Shown here in pieces: positions 1 through 11,170 of a stretch of 64,000 bases of DNA. The notes beneath the pieces are model-generated. The model was not told where the DNA came from, did no database searches, and was given only the letters and a program-made list of their open reading frames with translations. Source of the stretch: Moniliella sp. 'wahieum' (taxonomy: Eukaryota; Basidiomycota; Moniliellomycetes; Moniliellales; Moniliellaceae); the NCBI GenBank assembly GCA_003971905.1, contig RSEE01000026.1, positions 124,001 through 188,000 on the forward strand. The letters are read 5' to 3'. Each line of letters begins with the position of its first letter. The stretch's first letter is position 1. The position numbers and the translations under genes are program-made.

Positions 1-2496
1 TCTCCTTCCTCATCCCTCGAGCTTCCCCGTACCTTACAAAAGAGCCATATGTCAGCCCATTCCCTTGCCAGGGCATCTCGGTTGAAGAGTCAGGGCCCAT
101 CAGCCAAGCTCGTCTCGTTCCTGGCACGGACCCTGCTCTACGCCCCATATCCAGTGCCGAGAACTTTTCGCGACTATCGAATGGTGCCTCCGCCACGCAG
201 CCTCTTCGTATCCTCCGCCCCCGGGTAAAAACGGTACGGCTACCCGCCAGGTACACCCTTGAGTCAGGATCGCCCACCTCGGTATCAGACAAGGAAAGCC
301 CCGCTACCTCCATCTCCTCTGACCCACAGACCACGGCTCCTCCACCACGAATCTCAGCTTGGGAGGGAAGGACAAGGGGACTACATCCATACGTATCTCG
401 CCTCGCACCCGAACGAGCCGAACGAGCCCAACGTTACTCTGTTCCCAGCCAATGTCCCTTCTCGCACCGATGAGGGCAAAGGTTTGTGGGACCTGATGCC
501 GGTGCCTATTGCGTGTGGCTCTGGTAAGGCCCCCCAATCGGTTTTGCGGTCTGCCTTGGCTTCTTCAAATGGTGTTACGTTTCCCTTCCGTTCGACATTG
601 CCGTTAGTCTACTGAAGCTCCTCCCCTCGGCCGCGTCCGAAAAAGAACAGGATTATGGATCGGTATTGACGGGGAGCGAGGTGGCTTTGTTGCGGGCCGA
701 GGTACAAGCATTGAAGCACCAACGTTCCAAAGAGCAGATGCAAGAAACAAGCCATCGGGAATGGTATCGAATGCACGAGGCCAAGACGTACGCGCAGCTT
801 CAAGAGTTGGAGAAAGGCATGGGCGCACCTACAGACCTCTTGTGAGCTCAAAGCGTCGGAACTGGCCGAGCTGACCGCACGAGCGGAAACTAGGGAACCT
901 AAAGGAGTGGGCATGGGTGGTTCCTACCCTCCCGTGGAACTGGGGCGCAACTTGTCCGTCGGCTCGAGCATGTTTCCCTCACCTTCCGCGCTGAGTTGAA
1001 TTCGCTTGTGGAGCAGCGGGACGCCATGCGGATCGAGGTGTCAGAGCTGGAACAGAACAAGGCAACTTATTGCAGGAGAAGGAAGCCTTGTCTCTGTTCC
1101 TCTCTTCGCTACAGCGTGAAAGAAGAGGAGCAGCGTTCGCTGGGCCATGCCAAGGTGTCAAGGCAAACATTGCGCTCGCTCCTTGAGCCTCCCGCGGGAG
1201 AAGCCTCATCACTTTCCTATCCTTTTCCGTCCCCCTTTCCCGATACATTCTCTCAAGGAGGGAAAATGTTCCGTTGATGCGTGGCACGGGTGGGCAGCGG
1301 GCGAGCACCACGGCATTCCCTCCACCTCTAAGCCCGGGTATGCTACATTCTCCCTCTGGTCTCTCCCTGTATTCGGCTCGAGTATCGGACCTGCCCCAGC
1401 CGAGCCGTTCTTCCACTTCGCTTTCCATTGGCGGGGGACTCTACTCTCAAGAGGGCGATTCGATGCCCAACCTAGTTTCTTCACATCCTAATGGGTCGGT
1501 GTCGTCAGATCTACCGTTGGGCACAGCTCGCTACGAGTGGAGCGGTTTGACATTTGGTTTGCCTCCTCCCCCCAGGGGAGGGCACGATTTTCATTCCTTT
1601 ACCGCAGTCCGTCCAACTCGATGCATGGTCTGCCAGCGGAGCATGTGGGGCCAGACCGAATTGCGATGCACGTTGCCTTGGCGCGATTCACCAGCGCTGT
1701 GTGGGGGGGCACATTTCCATATGTCAATCCAGCGAAAAAGAGGACAGCATCCGTTCTGTTGCTTCCCCACTTGCTGCCCTTGTCGGAGGAGAAGGAGGGC
1801 AAGGAGAAGTATCCCCAGCGAAGCACGAGGTCGGGTGCACGCTGGGCTGCGACCTCTCCATCCAACTGCCCTCGAAGGAAATGTGATTCCGCACATGCTA
1901 TCAAAATGTATCGAGGCCATTGAGGCCACCGCACTACGGTCTGAAGGCATCTATCGCCAGACGGGTGGATCCGGTCAAGTAACGCTCATCACCTCCCTCT
2001 TTGAGCGAGGGTGCGAATTTGATCTGCTAGATTCGAGTCGGTTCAACGATCCGGATGCAATTGGGTCAGTGCTCAAGAACTTTTTACGTGCTTTGCCCGT
2101 ACCGCTCATTCCCCCCTCCACCCAAGCTCAACTCTCGTCGCTTCTCGATTTGGGGGTGACTGACGTGAGTGAGGTGAAAGAGGTGGTTCGTATGCTCCTC
2201 CCTGTACACCAAGCTTCCGTGGCCCTGCTGATGCGCCATCTCAACCGCGTCCACCAAGCCCGCAATGAAAACCTCATGACAGCACGAAACCTAGGGACCA
2301 TATTTGGTCCCACCCTTTTCCGTTCGCTCACAACCGCCCAAGAATTGGCATAGATGGGCACCAATGCTCGGATTGTCGAGTGTATGTATTTTCGAGCGTT
2401 CTTCCTACTAGTCCATCCACTCACCCGTTTCGTTCCTTTTCTTCCTACCCAGACCTTTTCAACCCAGATGTCTTTGAGGCGACCTCTGACCTCTAG
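1..2496 (+). CDS. C1 + RhoGAP domain protein (5'-truncated by window edge)
   Basis: GTPase-activating protein for Rho/Cdc42-type GTPases, expected to act at membranes in cell polarity. Reading across frames: a Ser/Pro-rich stretch, then coiled-coil segments (about 620-840 and 990-1100, heptads such as SEVALLRAEVQALK and LNSLVEQRDAMRIEVSEL), a C1 zinc finger (about 1585-1740, HDFHSFTAVRPTRCMVCQRS then HQRCVGGHISIC), and a RhoGAP domain (about 1850-2490) with the arginine finger in SEGIYRQTGG and the block ARNLGTIFGPTLFR. A 71-bp intron (2382-2452, GTATGT...CCCAG) restores the ending NPDVFEATSDL and the stop at 2494-2496. Frame changes occur upstream of the C1 domain, inside it (about 1665-1685) and before the RhoGAP domain (about 1870-1885). 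An in-frame TAG (2352-2354) replaces the usual acidic residue before MGTNARIVE. Domain call is firm; whether the gene is intact is not. Confidence 0.85.
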
Positions 2497-3382
2497 CCAC
2501 TGGTGGGGGCCAAAATATACCCTGCTCTTGATATATATACTTCCTTATTATAGACTCACAGCCTCTATTAACCGTGGTTCTTGTCCTCGACGTCCTTTCG
2601 GCGCACATTGGTTCCGCACTGCTTTCCACAGGCTGCTTTAATGTGCTTTTGTGCCCACAACTTTCTCTGTCTTGAGCAGCGAGTACTTGCGCATTTTGAA
2701 TGAACTACGGCCAATGCAGGCCACGCCATCTCCTCCCCTCTGCGAATTCGAGATCGAGATGACATGTGGACCACGCCATGATGGGCATGATGGAGATAAG
2801 CATCGGCATGGTTAGAATCGCGGAGCGGGTCTAAGACTCAGCCACCAATCCTCGTTCGACGACTACTATATTCAACCCCTCTGTTTTCGCCGTCTATTGG
2901 ATTAAAAAGGCATATGCTGTTTTGTGATATGGCGTGACGCAGAGTCTTTCCTCTGGTGGCCTGGCCAGGGGAGGCCCCCTGTGGCGGACTCAGGCCTCCT
3001 GACCGGGCTTCACCGGCCTCATCCTTGCCGCTCAAACTGTGGCCAGGCCGCGTGTGCATGGCCTTGACGGGCTTGAAAGGCCGCGACGAAAGCCGCGGAG
3101 TTCCTTCCGATCCCCAGATGGCCCCAGGAACTTACTTGGCCTCCTAGGTCGCCGGTCAGCCTCAGAGTGTGAGAAGTGGATGGAATTGGGGTGTACAATT
3201 CATTTCTCGGTTGGGCGCCGTTCTGCTTCTCACATGCCGGCCCGGCGCTCGTTCGCCCGCCCTCGGGGCTGCTCGGGGAAGACCAGCTGCTGCTACCTAC
3301 TAAAGAGGCGTATACGGCGTGATACAGGCCGTAGGGGGCTCGCTCGGACACGGTCACAGTGGGTGACGTATGTGAGCCGCAT

Positions 3383-3460
3383 CATGCATGCATCATGCTT
3401 CATGCACCATGACATGCATGACGTTTCACGTTTCACAATTTACAAGTTACATTTCACATT
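3383..3460. repeat. Degenerate ATGCAT/TTTCAC short-word array
   Basis: Successive overlapping words (CATCATGCATGCATCATGC, then GACATGCATGACG, then repeated GTTTCAC and ACATTTCAC). It is one member of the palindrome-bearing heptamer arrays found throughout this window. Confidence 0.7.
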
Positions 3461-3600
3461 TCGATGCCATACGCAACAAATCAGTCGAAATTGGCCCTTC
3501 GGCGATCTGGAGGCCGCAGGCGAACACAACGATATATAGCCAAACGGGCCCACCGCCTCAAGTCCAATCCTTCCTCAACGTCCACGGTCGAGCCCGCTTC

Positions 3601-3637
3601 CCTCCCTCCACCTCCACCTCCACCTCCACCTCCACCT
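3601..3637 (+). repeat. (CCTCCA)n microsatellite upstream of glutathione peroxidase
   Basis: About six uninterrupted copies of a pyrimidine-rich hexamer, ending about 40 bp before the ATG at 3677. Pyrimidine-rich tracts are common close to fungal start sites; a role in transcription is inference. Confidence 0.8.
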
Positions 3638-3676
3638 ATTCTCAGCCACCCCCCTCTCACCCACTGTCTGCGTGCA

Positions 3677-4249
3677 ATGTCCGAGCTATACTCCCTCTCT
3701 GTGCCTTGGAAGAAGAGCACATACGACTTTGCCCAGACCAAGGGCAAGGTCTTGATATCTTCAATTCGGCGACCAAGTGTGGTTTCACACCTCAACTCGA
3801 TGGGCTTGAGAAGCTGTACGCTGAGTACAAAGACCAAGGGCGGAGGTGATTGGGTTCCCCAGCAACCAATTTGGGTCCCAAAACCCTCAGGATGATGAAG
3901 AACTGGTGCCTTCTGCAAGCTCAACTATGGTGTTCAGTTCCCCATGGTCAACAAGAGGTTGTCTTTATCCTAATTCTGTGTCCTGATCCCTTTCTTCTTG
4001 GCTCATGGCCACCCACTGCCGGAGGCTGACCACCTTTCTGATAGCGATGTGAACGGGAACGACACGAACCCGGTGTTCAAGTTCCTCAAGCACGAGAAGA
4101 AGGGTGTGCTGGGGGAGCGGATCGTGTGGAACTTTACCAAGTTCCTTGTGGACCGGCAAGGCAAGGTCTATGCTCGCTATGCCCCTACCACTTCTCCCGA
4201 GTCGATCAAGGGCGACGTTGAGAAGCTGCTAGCCCAGCCGGCTGCTTGA
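3677..4249 (+). CDS. Glutathione peroxidase (GPx family, thioredoxin-type fungal enzyme)
   Basis: Reduces hydroperoxides, in fungi usually with thioredoxin as donor and often as an oxidant sensor. Starts [13 protein letters not shown] at 3677. The peroxidatic cysteine lies in [11 protein letters not shown] (about residue 37), followed by the family blocks [13 protein letters not shown] and [12 protein letters not shown], and the tryptophan block [14 protein letters not shown] near the C-terminus. An 87-bp intron (3958-4044, AG|GTTGTC...GATAG) joins NK to [12 protein letters not shown]. Two single-base frame changes, near 3755-3765 and 3905-3910, break the reading and are most simply assembly errors. 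Length after correction is about 160 residues, normal for the family. No signal peptide is seen, so a cytosolic form is likely. Confidence 0.92.
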
Positions 4250-4512
4250 TTCCCCCCAATCCGGTCGCCAGGGACCATGATTTCTCCTGGCTCGTGTTTG
4301 CGCGTTCGGCCTTCGAATGATAGGACTCCTTATATCATATCTCGTGGTCTTATTTTTCGTGTTTCCGTCCTGCACTGGCTATGTCACTTTTTTGGCGTTC
4401 TGGTTTCTGCTCGTCATAGTGGCAAGCAAGGCGGAATGAGGAGGCAGAAACTTCTTGATCCATTTTGCATTCATGCAGGTTACTTTTGCCAGGGCGGGAC
4501 CCCCCTTCGTGT

Positions 4513-5492
4513 TTAGACGAACGGGGTTCCTCGGCTTAGCGAGACAAGAGAGGGATGGGATTTAAAAGGTCTGCGGTTCGGTAGATTGCTGAGGCTCCAT
4601 TGGGCAAGTCGATAATTGCGCACGGCCTGGGCCTCCTTGGTGATGAACACGCTTTCCAGCACTACGCTCGCCACAAAGACGACAGGAGCAAGCCCAAAAG
4701 GATGCTAATGCCCGTACGTTCCGCCTGCGTGAAAGGACGGGGCAAGACACCGGGGGAGAATCGGAAGACCCGCTTGCCATCAGGTCCCTTTACCCCGTCC
4801 AACGGCTCCACCGGGCAAAGAGCCCATTGGGAAGCATCGAATAAAAGTGATGGTGAGCCTGGTCATAAAACACCACCGCTTGGTGCGCCCAGGTCGGAGG
4901 CAGGCCCGCTTGTTGCAGACGTGCCACCCTCGGTAGGGTCGACCCTTTCTCGCCCCCCACCTCCACATCGCTCCCGATCTCCGGAGCGAGGGGACTGTGC
5001 ACGGGCGTGGCGTCGTCAATGGTGACCACGGGGGCGGGGCGTTTGATACCGTTCTCGGTCTTTCGGCTGCGTGGGCTCGGGTATGAATCAAGGGGATTGG
5101 GGGCGGTGCCAGCTTGGTGTGGCGCGGAGGAAAAGGGATCTTGACATTGAACGTTTCCGGCGATCTTGAGCGCCTGGGGAGGCACCCCAGGGGGTTCTCT
5201 CCAGCATAGAGGCTTGGTGGGCAGACGATCGTCATCCTGGCCCTCGCGGATGGACAGGGTGGCATCTGAATTGGGTGCAACAACCTAGTAGGGTCGATGG
5301 CCAGGTCCTTGTGCGCCTGGCTGGCATCCTCCAACATCGACGCCTTTTGGTCCGCAGGTGCATCGCGCGGAGGCAAGGCGGAGGTTGGAGCTGGTGTGGC
5401 AAGCCCCCCACCGGCACCCGCACCACGGACGGGGTAATATAACAGGCGGGACGGGTGTGGGCAAGGGCACGAAAGAGCTGTTGACGGAACAT
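4513..5492 (-). CDS. Putative mitochondrial membrane protein, unrecognised
   Basis: The product begins MFRQQLFRALAHTRPACY, a basic, acid-free N-terminus typical of a mitochondrial presequence. The start at 5492 was chosen for that reason over an in-frame ATG at 5582. The reading passes through three frames: a Pro-rich middle (AIDPTRLLHPIQ, then PPQALKIAGNVQCQDPF), then TWAHQAVVFYDQAHHHFY and GPDGKRVFRFSPG. A hydrophobic segment near the C-terminus (about 4650-4690) is followed by ITKEAQAVRNYRLAQWSL and a stop at 4513-4515. I do not recognise the family. Frame changes near 5185, 5340, 4800 and 4680 must be assumed, so exact length (about 300 residues) is uncertain. The coding case rests on protein-like composition and the presequence. 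Confidence 0.5.
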
Positions 5493-6311
5493 GGCGTGGG
5501 TGGACAGACGGTGGCAGAAAAACAAGCGGGGGTCGGATCGTGATGCCAGGCGATTCGACGATTCGCAGTACTCACGTCTCAACGCAGCCGCCCTGGGTCA
5601 GTTGCAGCCTCGGCGCTGAAGCTCACTAGCTCTGCAGTACTCGGTACTCAGTCTGAGGACTCCGACTCTGGCCTACTCCCCAAGCTGCCTCGATGACCAC
5701 GATGATCTGTGGAGTGCGCTGGCGGTGACATTGATGGATGATGGATGGGCATGGTGCATGATTATGATGCAGATGATGCGTAATGCATAATGCGAGTGCT
5801 AGTGCATAATGCTCTAAGCATCCCGCAATATAGGCTGGGGGCACGTCCTAGCATGTCCTAGTACACCCCACGGCCACGCGCACGGTCCATCCTGTGCCAC
5901 CGGCGGAGCTGCGCCTCTGTGCCTCAGCTGGTCTCAGCGATGTCAGCGCGTCAGCGTTGATTGATTAGATCTTAGATCTTGGATTCATTCGATCATCGAT
6001 CATCGATCACTTCCGCCCAGGTCGAGCCCAGGGCAAGGGCGGGGCAGATACTGCCCCCTTGCCTGGCTTTGCTCGTCGCTCTCCCCCCCTCCCGGTTTCC
6101 ACCGGGCCAGTAGGCGGAACCCCGCGTTACGAGCGGAATACTCAACGGAGTTGTGGCATTGATATATGGAACGTTCAAGGTTCCGGAAACCCCCATCACG
6201 TGCGCCTGCAGCCTAGGGTTGCACGATTACCAATCGGCCTGCCTCCGGCCAGGATGCGAGTGCCACCCGGTTGGCTGGCTCCACCACCACTCGGCTGGAC
6301 TGGCGGCTACC
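5493..6311. other. Intergenic with short palindromic repeats
   Basis: No gene seen. Contains ATGCAT/TGATGC words (about 5740-5815), AGATCT words (about 5965-5985) and a GATCATCGATCATCGATC run (about 5990-6010). Confidence 0.6.
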
Positions 6312-6673
6312 ATGGGGCGCACCGAACATGTTGTAGGCTGGGGCGTCGCCGGGTTGACCGTGCGCGTCATGCAGCAATTCATCAAGCGCCAACACCCTTT
6401 CGGCAGTACGTCTTGTTGTCGTGCGCTGCGCTGGCGCGCTGTTGTCCTTGCGCCTACTGACCTGCCCCTCCTCTAGGCATCGGCGCTCTCGTTGGCTTCA
6501 CGGCTGTCGGCGCTGGCCTTGGCTGGAAAGTGTTTGACTTTACGGTCTGGACCACGGAGGAGATCAACAGGCAGAGGCAGGAAGTCCTGGCCCGCCGCGC
6601 CACCTGGCTGCCGGCTCGCTCTAACAACCTTCCTCGCCCTTTTGTCCTCATGTCACCCGATGAGGTGAGTTGA
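6312..6673 (+). CDS. Small single-pass membrane protein, 96 residues, unrecognised
   Basis: Exon 1 (6312-6405) ends in RQHPFG and splices over a 71-bp intron (6406-6476, GTACGT...CTCTAG) to exon 2, giving SIGALVGFTAVGAGLGWKV, a glycine-rich hydrophobic segment that looks like a membrane helix. The charged tail TTEEINRQRQEVLARRATW ends with a stop at 6671-6673. The splice keeps phase and both exons are protein-like without any frame repair, unusual in this window. Short size and a GxxxG-rich helix recall accessory subunits of mitochondrial inner-membrane complexes, but I cannot name a family. The final GAG|GTGAGT resembles a splice donor, so a further exon is possible. Confidence 0.55.
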
Positions 6674-6879
6674 ATGCACCCTCTAAGCTCACCAAGTTCC
6701 GCGCACTGCATCTAGTGCATCGCATCCATCTGCTAGTTCGAGGAGGCTGCACTGAGCTGCGGACCCAAACGGATGCTGAGCACTGACTAGACACGGCAGG
6801 GAGATATGTGGGATGGTTATTGGCTAATGCGAGACAGGGAATGCAAGGACAAGAGGAAAACGAAGGTGGGTCGGCCGCA

Positions 6880-7560
6880 ATGCTAGAGTAATGCATGTGG
6901 TCGAGAAGAAGAAAAAGTTAAGTGGCAGTGGTACCACAAGCGCACCGTCAGAGTTGGGCTCGACAAAGGCGGCAAGGCGTCTAACATGTAGAACGTGGGC
7001 ACCAGGCCGCGCTTGCGAACACCGACCGTAGCGTTCCAACCAGTGTGGACCGAACGGGATAGCAGGACCTTACTCCGGATGATACCTGAACGGAGCCCAT
7101 TGAGCGTAGAACGTCCAGGGGCATAGGTGGACCACCAGGATGCCTGCAAGCGGTCCTGAGGGAAAGTGGGCCAGGAATCGGTTGCGACCCAAGCAGGTCC
7201 TCGTCGATCTTTTCTGGGATGGGGCTGGTGAACTCAACATTCAACCGACACGTCGGGCGTCGTTGGATGGCCCGCGATACTCCTCCGGGCTGCAGCTGGT
7301 GAGAGCACGAGCGTCGTGAACAAGCCACTTGCCCATGCTAGGGTAAGGGGATAGACCCGGCGAGGTAGAGTGCTTGACAGTCGAGTGTTCGAACGAGGGG
7401 GCAAAAGTCCCACTGGCGGATTGCAGTGAGAATCAGGGTCACAGCGGTAAGGAAAGTAGGTGACGCCTCCGTTGGAACAGAGACGGGAAGGAGGAGTAGT
7501 AACAGTCCAATCGGGCCGAGTGGAGGAAAGGGGTGAAGATGGAGGAGGGAAGAGGGGCAA
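6880..7560 (-). CDS. Coding-like region, product not recognised
   Basis: Several overlapping open stretches on the minus strand have protein-like composition, for example SNGGVTYFPYRCDPDSHC (about 7420-7470) and VEFTSPIPEKIDEDLLGSQ (about 7190-7240). They lie in different frames, and no start, stop or domain could be fixed. It may be the missing C-terminal part of the Per1-like gene to the right, or a separate broken gene; the Per1 C-terminal DAHALWH-type motif was looked for and not found. Confidence 0.25.
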
Positions 7561-7704
7561 GCTGGGCCGTGGTGGAGTACATCTGTTTTGGAATTCTGGA
7601 GCGAGAGGTTGGATTTGTGCGGGTGGGCTTGGAAAGACGCAGAAGGTGTCGAGACCGAGGGACGGTGGTGCAAAGTAAAAGGTTCGTTTGCTACCTTCAA
7701 TCCG

Positions 7705-8820
7705 TCAATCTGCGCTCCCTCTCCTCTTCTGGTCCTCCTCCACTGTCACTCGGGACTCAAACAGAGTACACTTCCTCGTATCTTCTTCGTCCCACGTTGA
7801 ATAAGGCTTCCATCCACCGGGGAAGAAGGCCTGATAGCGTAGAGGCCGAGGATGACTAGTTGGAAAAGAGTAACAGAAACGTAATGAGCGCGTTATACTG
7901 TTGGAGGGGCAACGGACCAAGGCAAAGCCAGCAGTATACCCTAGAGCCAGGAGGCAAGTAACTTCCACGATACCGTACTTCTTTGCGCAATTGTAAATGC
8001 GAGACGCTGGTGATATGGATGAGGGAGACAGCGGAGGCGACATAGTAGCAGCCGAACGGAAAAGAGAGATGCGCATGTAACGGGAAATGACGAGGAAGGT
8101 TGCATGGAATAGGACGGCAGCTTGACTGAGGTGTGCGCTCTTTGGGTCCAAGGTAAGTTGCGCGTATGAAGAAAGCAGACCAGAGGTGCATTCGCGCCAA
8201 TAGAGTGTGCAGGAGAAAGTTGAGCTTGATCGGGAATGCATCCGGGATCTGTTCTCGCAAGTTGCCGAAGAGATAGAATTGCATGAAAAAGTTGCAGATG
8301 CTGAATAGCACCCCAAGGGTTTTGGGTGCCATAGCGAATCAGGACCCAATTGCCGTAGTATTTAACCCTCCTTTTTCTGCACCGGCGCCAAAGCAGCCAT
8401 ACGTACGGCCAGAATCCTTCTCGCTTTGTTCTTCGGGAGACTCGCTTTTTACGAGACCGGCGGGCGACTTCCTCGCGCACTTGCTTCTTGAGTAACGCGA
8501 CGCGAGATTCAGCCTCGTTGCGAGCTGATGGGCACAGTGGTAGGCGCAGTCGTCTTGACACGTCCACTTGGTCCAGCGTATGGCCACGCAAGATGGATAT
8601 CGTGCCTCGTTTCCCGGCCTGTCTGCCCGTCATCCACGCCGTCCGGGCCACAGACATCAGCCAAGCAGGAGCTCACGCACTGCTTGAACTCGGGGGCCTG
8701 GTCGCCTTCTGAGGCACGCACAACCACACCCATCCTAGCCACCACAAGGAGAGCGACAAGGAGCAACCAGTTGCGCAGGAATGCGTTGCGTGTTGGGCGC
8801 GCCGAGCGAGGAGGGCGCAT
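7705..8820 (-). CDS. PER1: Per1-like GPI-phospholipase / lipid remodelling protein
   Basis: Per1/PGAP3 proteins are ER multi-pass proteins that remove the sn-2 acyl chain from GPI anchors. The gene starts MRPPRSARPTRNAF at 8820 with a hydrophobic signal segment (LLLVALLVVARMGVVV), cleaved before ASEGDQAPEFKQCVSSC, which matches the family's first cysteine block. After a frame change comes WTKWTCQDDCAYHCAH, the second block, then YGNWVLIRYGTQNPWG, FSICNFFMQFYLFGNL and the FHTRDLPWTE-like block, here FLHTRNLPWTQRAH. Hydrophobic segments follow. At least four frame changes interrupt it. The C-terminal third is not clearly identified, so the left boundary is provisional. The family call rests on the two Cys-rich blocks. 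Confidence 0.72.
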
Positions 8821-9370
8821 GTCGACCAGTGTGAGGCAGAGAAAGGGGCCGAGGCAAGGGAGCAATGTTGAGGAGTGGTGGAGAGGGAGAATTCTTGATG
8901 GGGTGCGGAGGTGGGGGTGGGGCAGGTACCGGCTGTGAGGGAAAAGAAATATGTGACCATTCCTATGGCGATCATAAGCGTATAGTGGCATCGCTTCATA
9001 AACAGTGATGATCGAGAATCGACAGACGAGAGGCTCGCAGCGATCGATTGCTGTATGGCTACCGTACGGTTACATGTTACAGGCTGGCTATCCGCGCGTT
9101 TCTTGGTCCCTGTCTTCAAGGTCTGCCAACTTGTGTGACTTCGTCGGAGTGGTTATTTGGACGGTGACCGGTGATGCAGGTGGGGCAAGAAGTATGCATG
9201 ATGCATGAGACAGCACAGTTGCCAGGGAAGAGGACAAGTGTGGATCACTGATCCTGCAAGTGAATGGCAGAGGATCGCAACAGACAGAGGATGTGTTGGT
9301 GTCCAGCGTTCCTGAGAAGTCGGGTGCACACCGATTGCCCCGTGTTGCCATGGACAGAGTGTTAAATATC

Positions 9371-9500
9371 AGAGAGCAGGCAGTGAGGGTGCATTGCATT
9401 GCACATGAGCTACAGAGGCTGGAGAATAATTCTGCCCTCCAGGAAGGGGTATTGCAAGAATCAACCGCGCTACTGTGGCCACTACGCCACTGCGGCTTCA
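9371..9500. repeat. Dispersed repeat family A, copy 1
   Basis: Shares ordered words with copies at 17215-17350 and 55597-55755: GAGAGCAGG, GTGCATTG, GCACATGAGCTAC, CTGCCCTCCA(A/G)GAA and a CCACTAC terminus. The copies are roughly 60-75% similar by eye, with small indels. Confidence 0.65.
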
Positions 9501-9599
9501 CACAAAGGCGATGGTCGAGGGCAGACGATGGCTCGACGTATTTTAATGGGCACACGAAGCGCAACCCATTTGGCCCCCCACAGGCACCGCTTCAGAAAT

Positions 9600-9650
9600 G
9601 AGCTTGAAGAGCTTGAAGCTTGAAGTGTGTGCCTTCAAGCTTCAAGCTTC
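9600..9650. repeat. AAGCTT heptamer array arranged as an inverted repeat
   Basis: GAGCTTGAAGCTTGAAG on the left and CTTCAAGCTTCAAGCTTC on the right, separated by about 8 bp. The strand could fold into a hairpin. Confidence 0.75.
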
Positions 9651-9964
9651 ACTGTCGTACCGTCGCCGGCGACTGTCCCTCGCACTCGCCAACTATCACC
9701 CATGAACATCACATGCCGCGCTTGGCTGGCATGCCCGCCCGGCGCCAGGTCTTACATTGGCCCTGCCCTGCTCTGCCCGCTCTGCCCCAGGCACAGCGCT
9801 GTCACATCCGCTCGCTTTTTTTTAGTCGGCAAGACAGCCTCTGTGCCTCGATATGCCGGAAGCGATCTGCGGAATCATTAATCCCAGGACCTCCCCCAAT
9901 AGAAATGACTTCCTCCTCGTCTGACTTCCCCGTCGGCACCCTTGGGCCCTACAGCACACTTCCG

Positions 9965-10145
9965 TCTGCCTCGGGCCTCAGCCTCACTAGCACTGCCTCA
10001 GGCCTCACCGGCCTCACCAGCCTTAGCGCCTCAGCGCCTCAGCCTCACCTGCTGTGAACGGCGGTTGAACGTGTACTGAGTAATACACTGAGTACTGAGT
10101 GTACTGACGAAGTGTACTGAGTACGAAGGAGTACTGCACACTCAC
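9965..10145. repeat. CTCAG and AGTACT short-unit arrays
   Basis: Runs of GCCTCA(G/C) units (about 9965-10050) pass into units of ACTGAGT/GTACTGAGTACT (about 10070-10145). Both are degenerate and contain palindromic cores. Confidence 0.65.
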
Positions 10146-11170
10146 TGAGTCTGGGCCGCTCAGTGCCGTTGAACTCCGCTGAGCGCGCTGAGGCTCAGCA
10201 GAGCCGCTGAACGTTGATTCAACACGAAAGTTGAATATCCGTTGAATGTCAACCACGTCAACACATTGTGTACCCATACCTCACAGGAAAGTGGATCCTC
10301 AACAGTACTGAGACTCAATACTCAGTTGAACGTTACGCGTTACGCCACCTCGATACATCATGAATCTTGTAGCTAGTGCAACCATGATCAGCATTCTCTC
10401 CAAATTGCATCCGGTGGCCATTGCCCAAGACCATATATTCTTCAGCCAGACATTGCCACCCTCTGGTCGACACCGACATTGTGATTACTCTCGCTGGCGA
10501 CTAGCCCGTGTTAGGCGTGTTACACGTCTTGGCTGGGGCCAATGTAAGAGGTTCCTTACATGAAATGAGTCAACAGCAACGTGGCATCTGATGCGTTAAC
10601 TTTTGTATACCCCCTGGATGTGCACAAGACGGCGAGTGCCACGGATATCATGATCGGCCTCGGGTACATATAATCAGGTGTTTACTACCCGAGAGACAGT
10701 GTTGCATTATAGATCAACATAAAGGCAGTGCTTGTGTGGGTTGGTGGAAAGGGATATGTTGGGGGGTCACACGACCTCAAGCTGAAGAGGGAGGTCTGCG
10801 AAGAGTACAGCGAAGAGTACAGTCCAGATATCTCCATACCAAATACCTTTCATCAACTCTCTTCTTCATCAGGTACGTCCATCAAGCTCATTTTTATTGC
10901 TCCTATACGATGCATCGGTGTCCCCGTCTCCGTCCTTCGTTAACTGGTCTAGAAAACGCTGCAGTGCACGCGAACCATCCTTTTCCTCCGGATTTTCCTA
11001 CTACTACACTGTCTCCCGGCATTTTTGGAGCTGGACAAGGGTAAATGACAGTGGACACTAAAAGATTCTTCCAATTGATTGGGCATTCTGGACATGGGGT
11101 GGGGGCGTGGGCACAGGGGGCGCTTGCTCGCTTCACCATGTCCAAAGAAAAAGACAGAAGGGGCGACCTT

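Larger units (their letters stand above)
2497..3676. other. Intergenic: no gene seen
   Basis: No protein-like reading frame was recognised. The right half holds degenerate ATGCAT-type repeats (about 3383-3460) and, just before the glutathione peroxidase start, a CCACCT hexamer tract that probably belongs to its promoter or 5' leader. Confidence 0.6.
8821..11170. other. Long intergenic region with dispersed and tandem repeats
   Basis: No gene supported in 2.3 kb. It holds a copy of the three-member dispersed repeat (9371-9500), an AAGCTT inverted array (about 9600-9650), a CTCAG-rich array (about 9965-10050) and AGTACT-rich arrays (about 10070-10145 and 10300-10330). Short open frames here show no domain or consistent codon use. 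Confidence 0.55.

Noticed and set aside
3383-3460. Repeated short units considered as a CRISPR-like array
   Set aside because: Units are 7 bp, without unique spacers, and the organism is eukaryotic.
4600-5025. Plus-strand open stretch of 141 codons
   Set aside because: Antisense to the putative mitochondrial protein, which has the better N-terminus and continuous composition.
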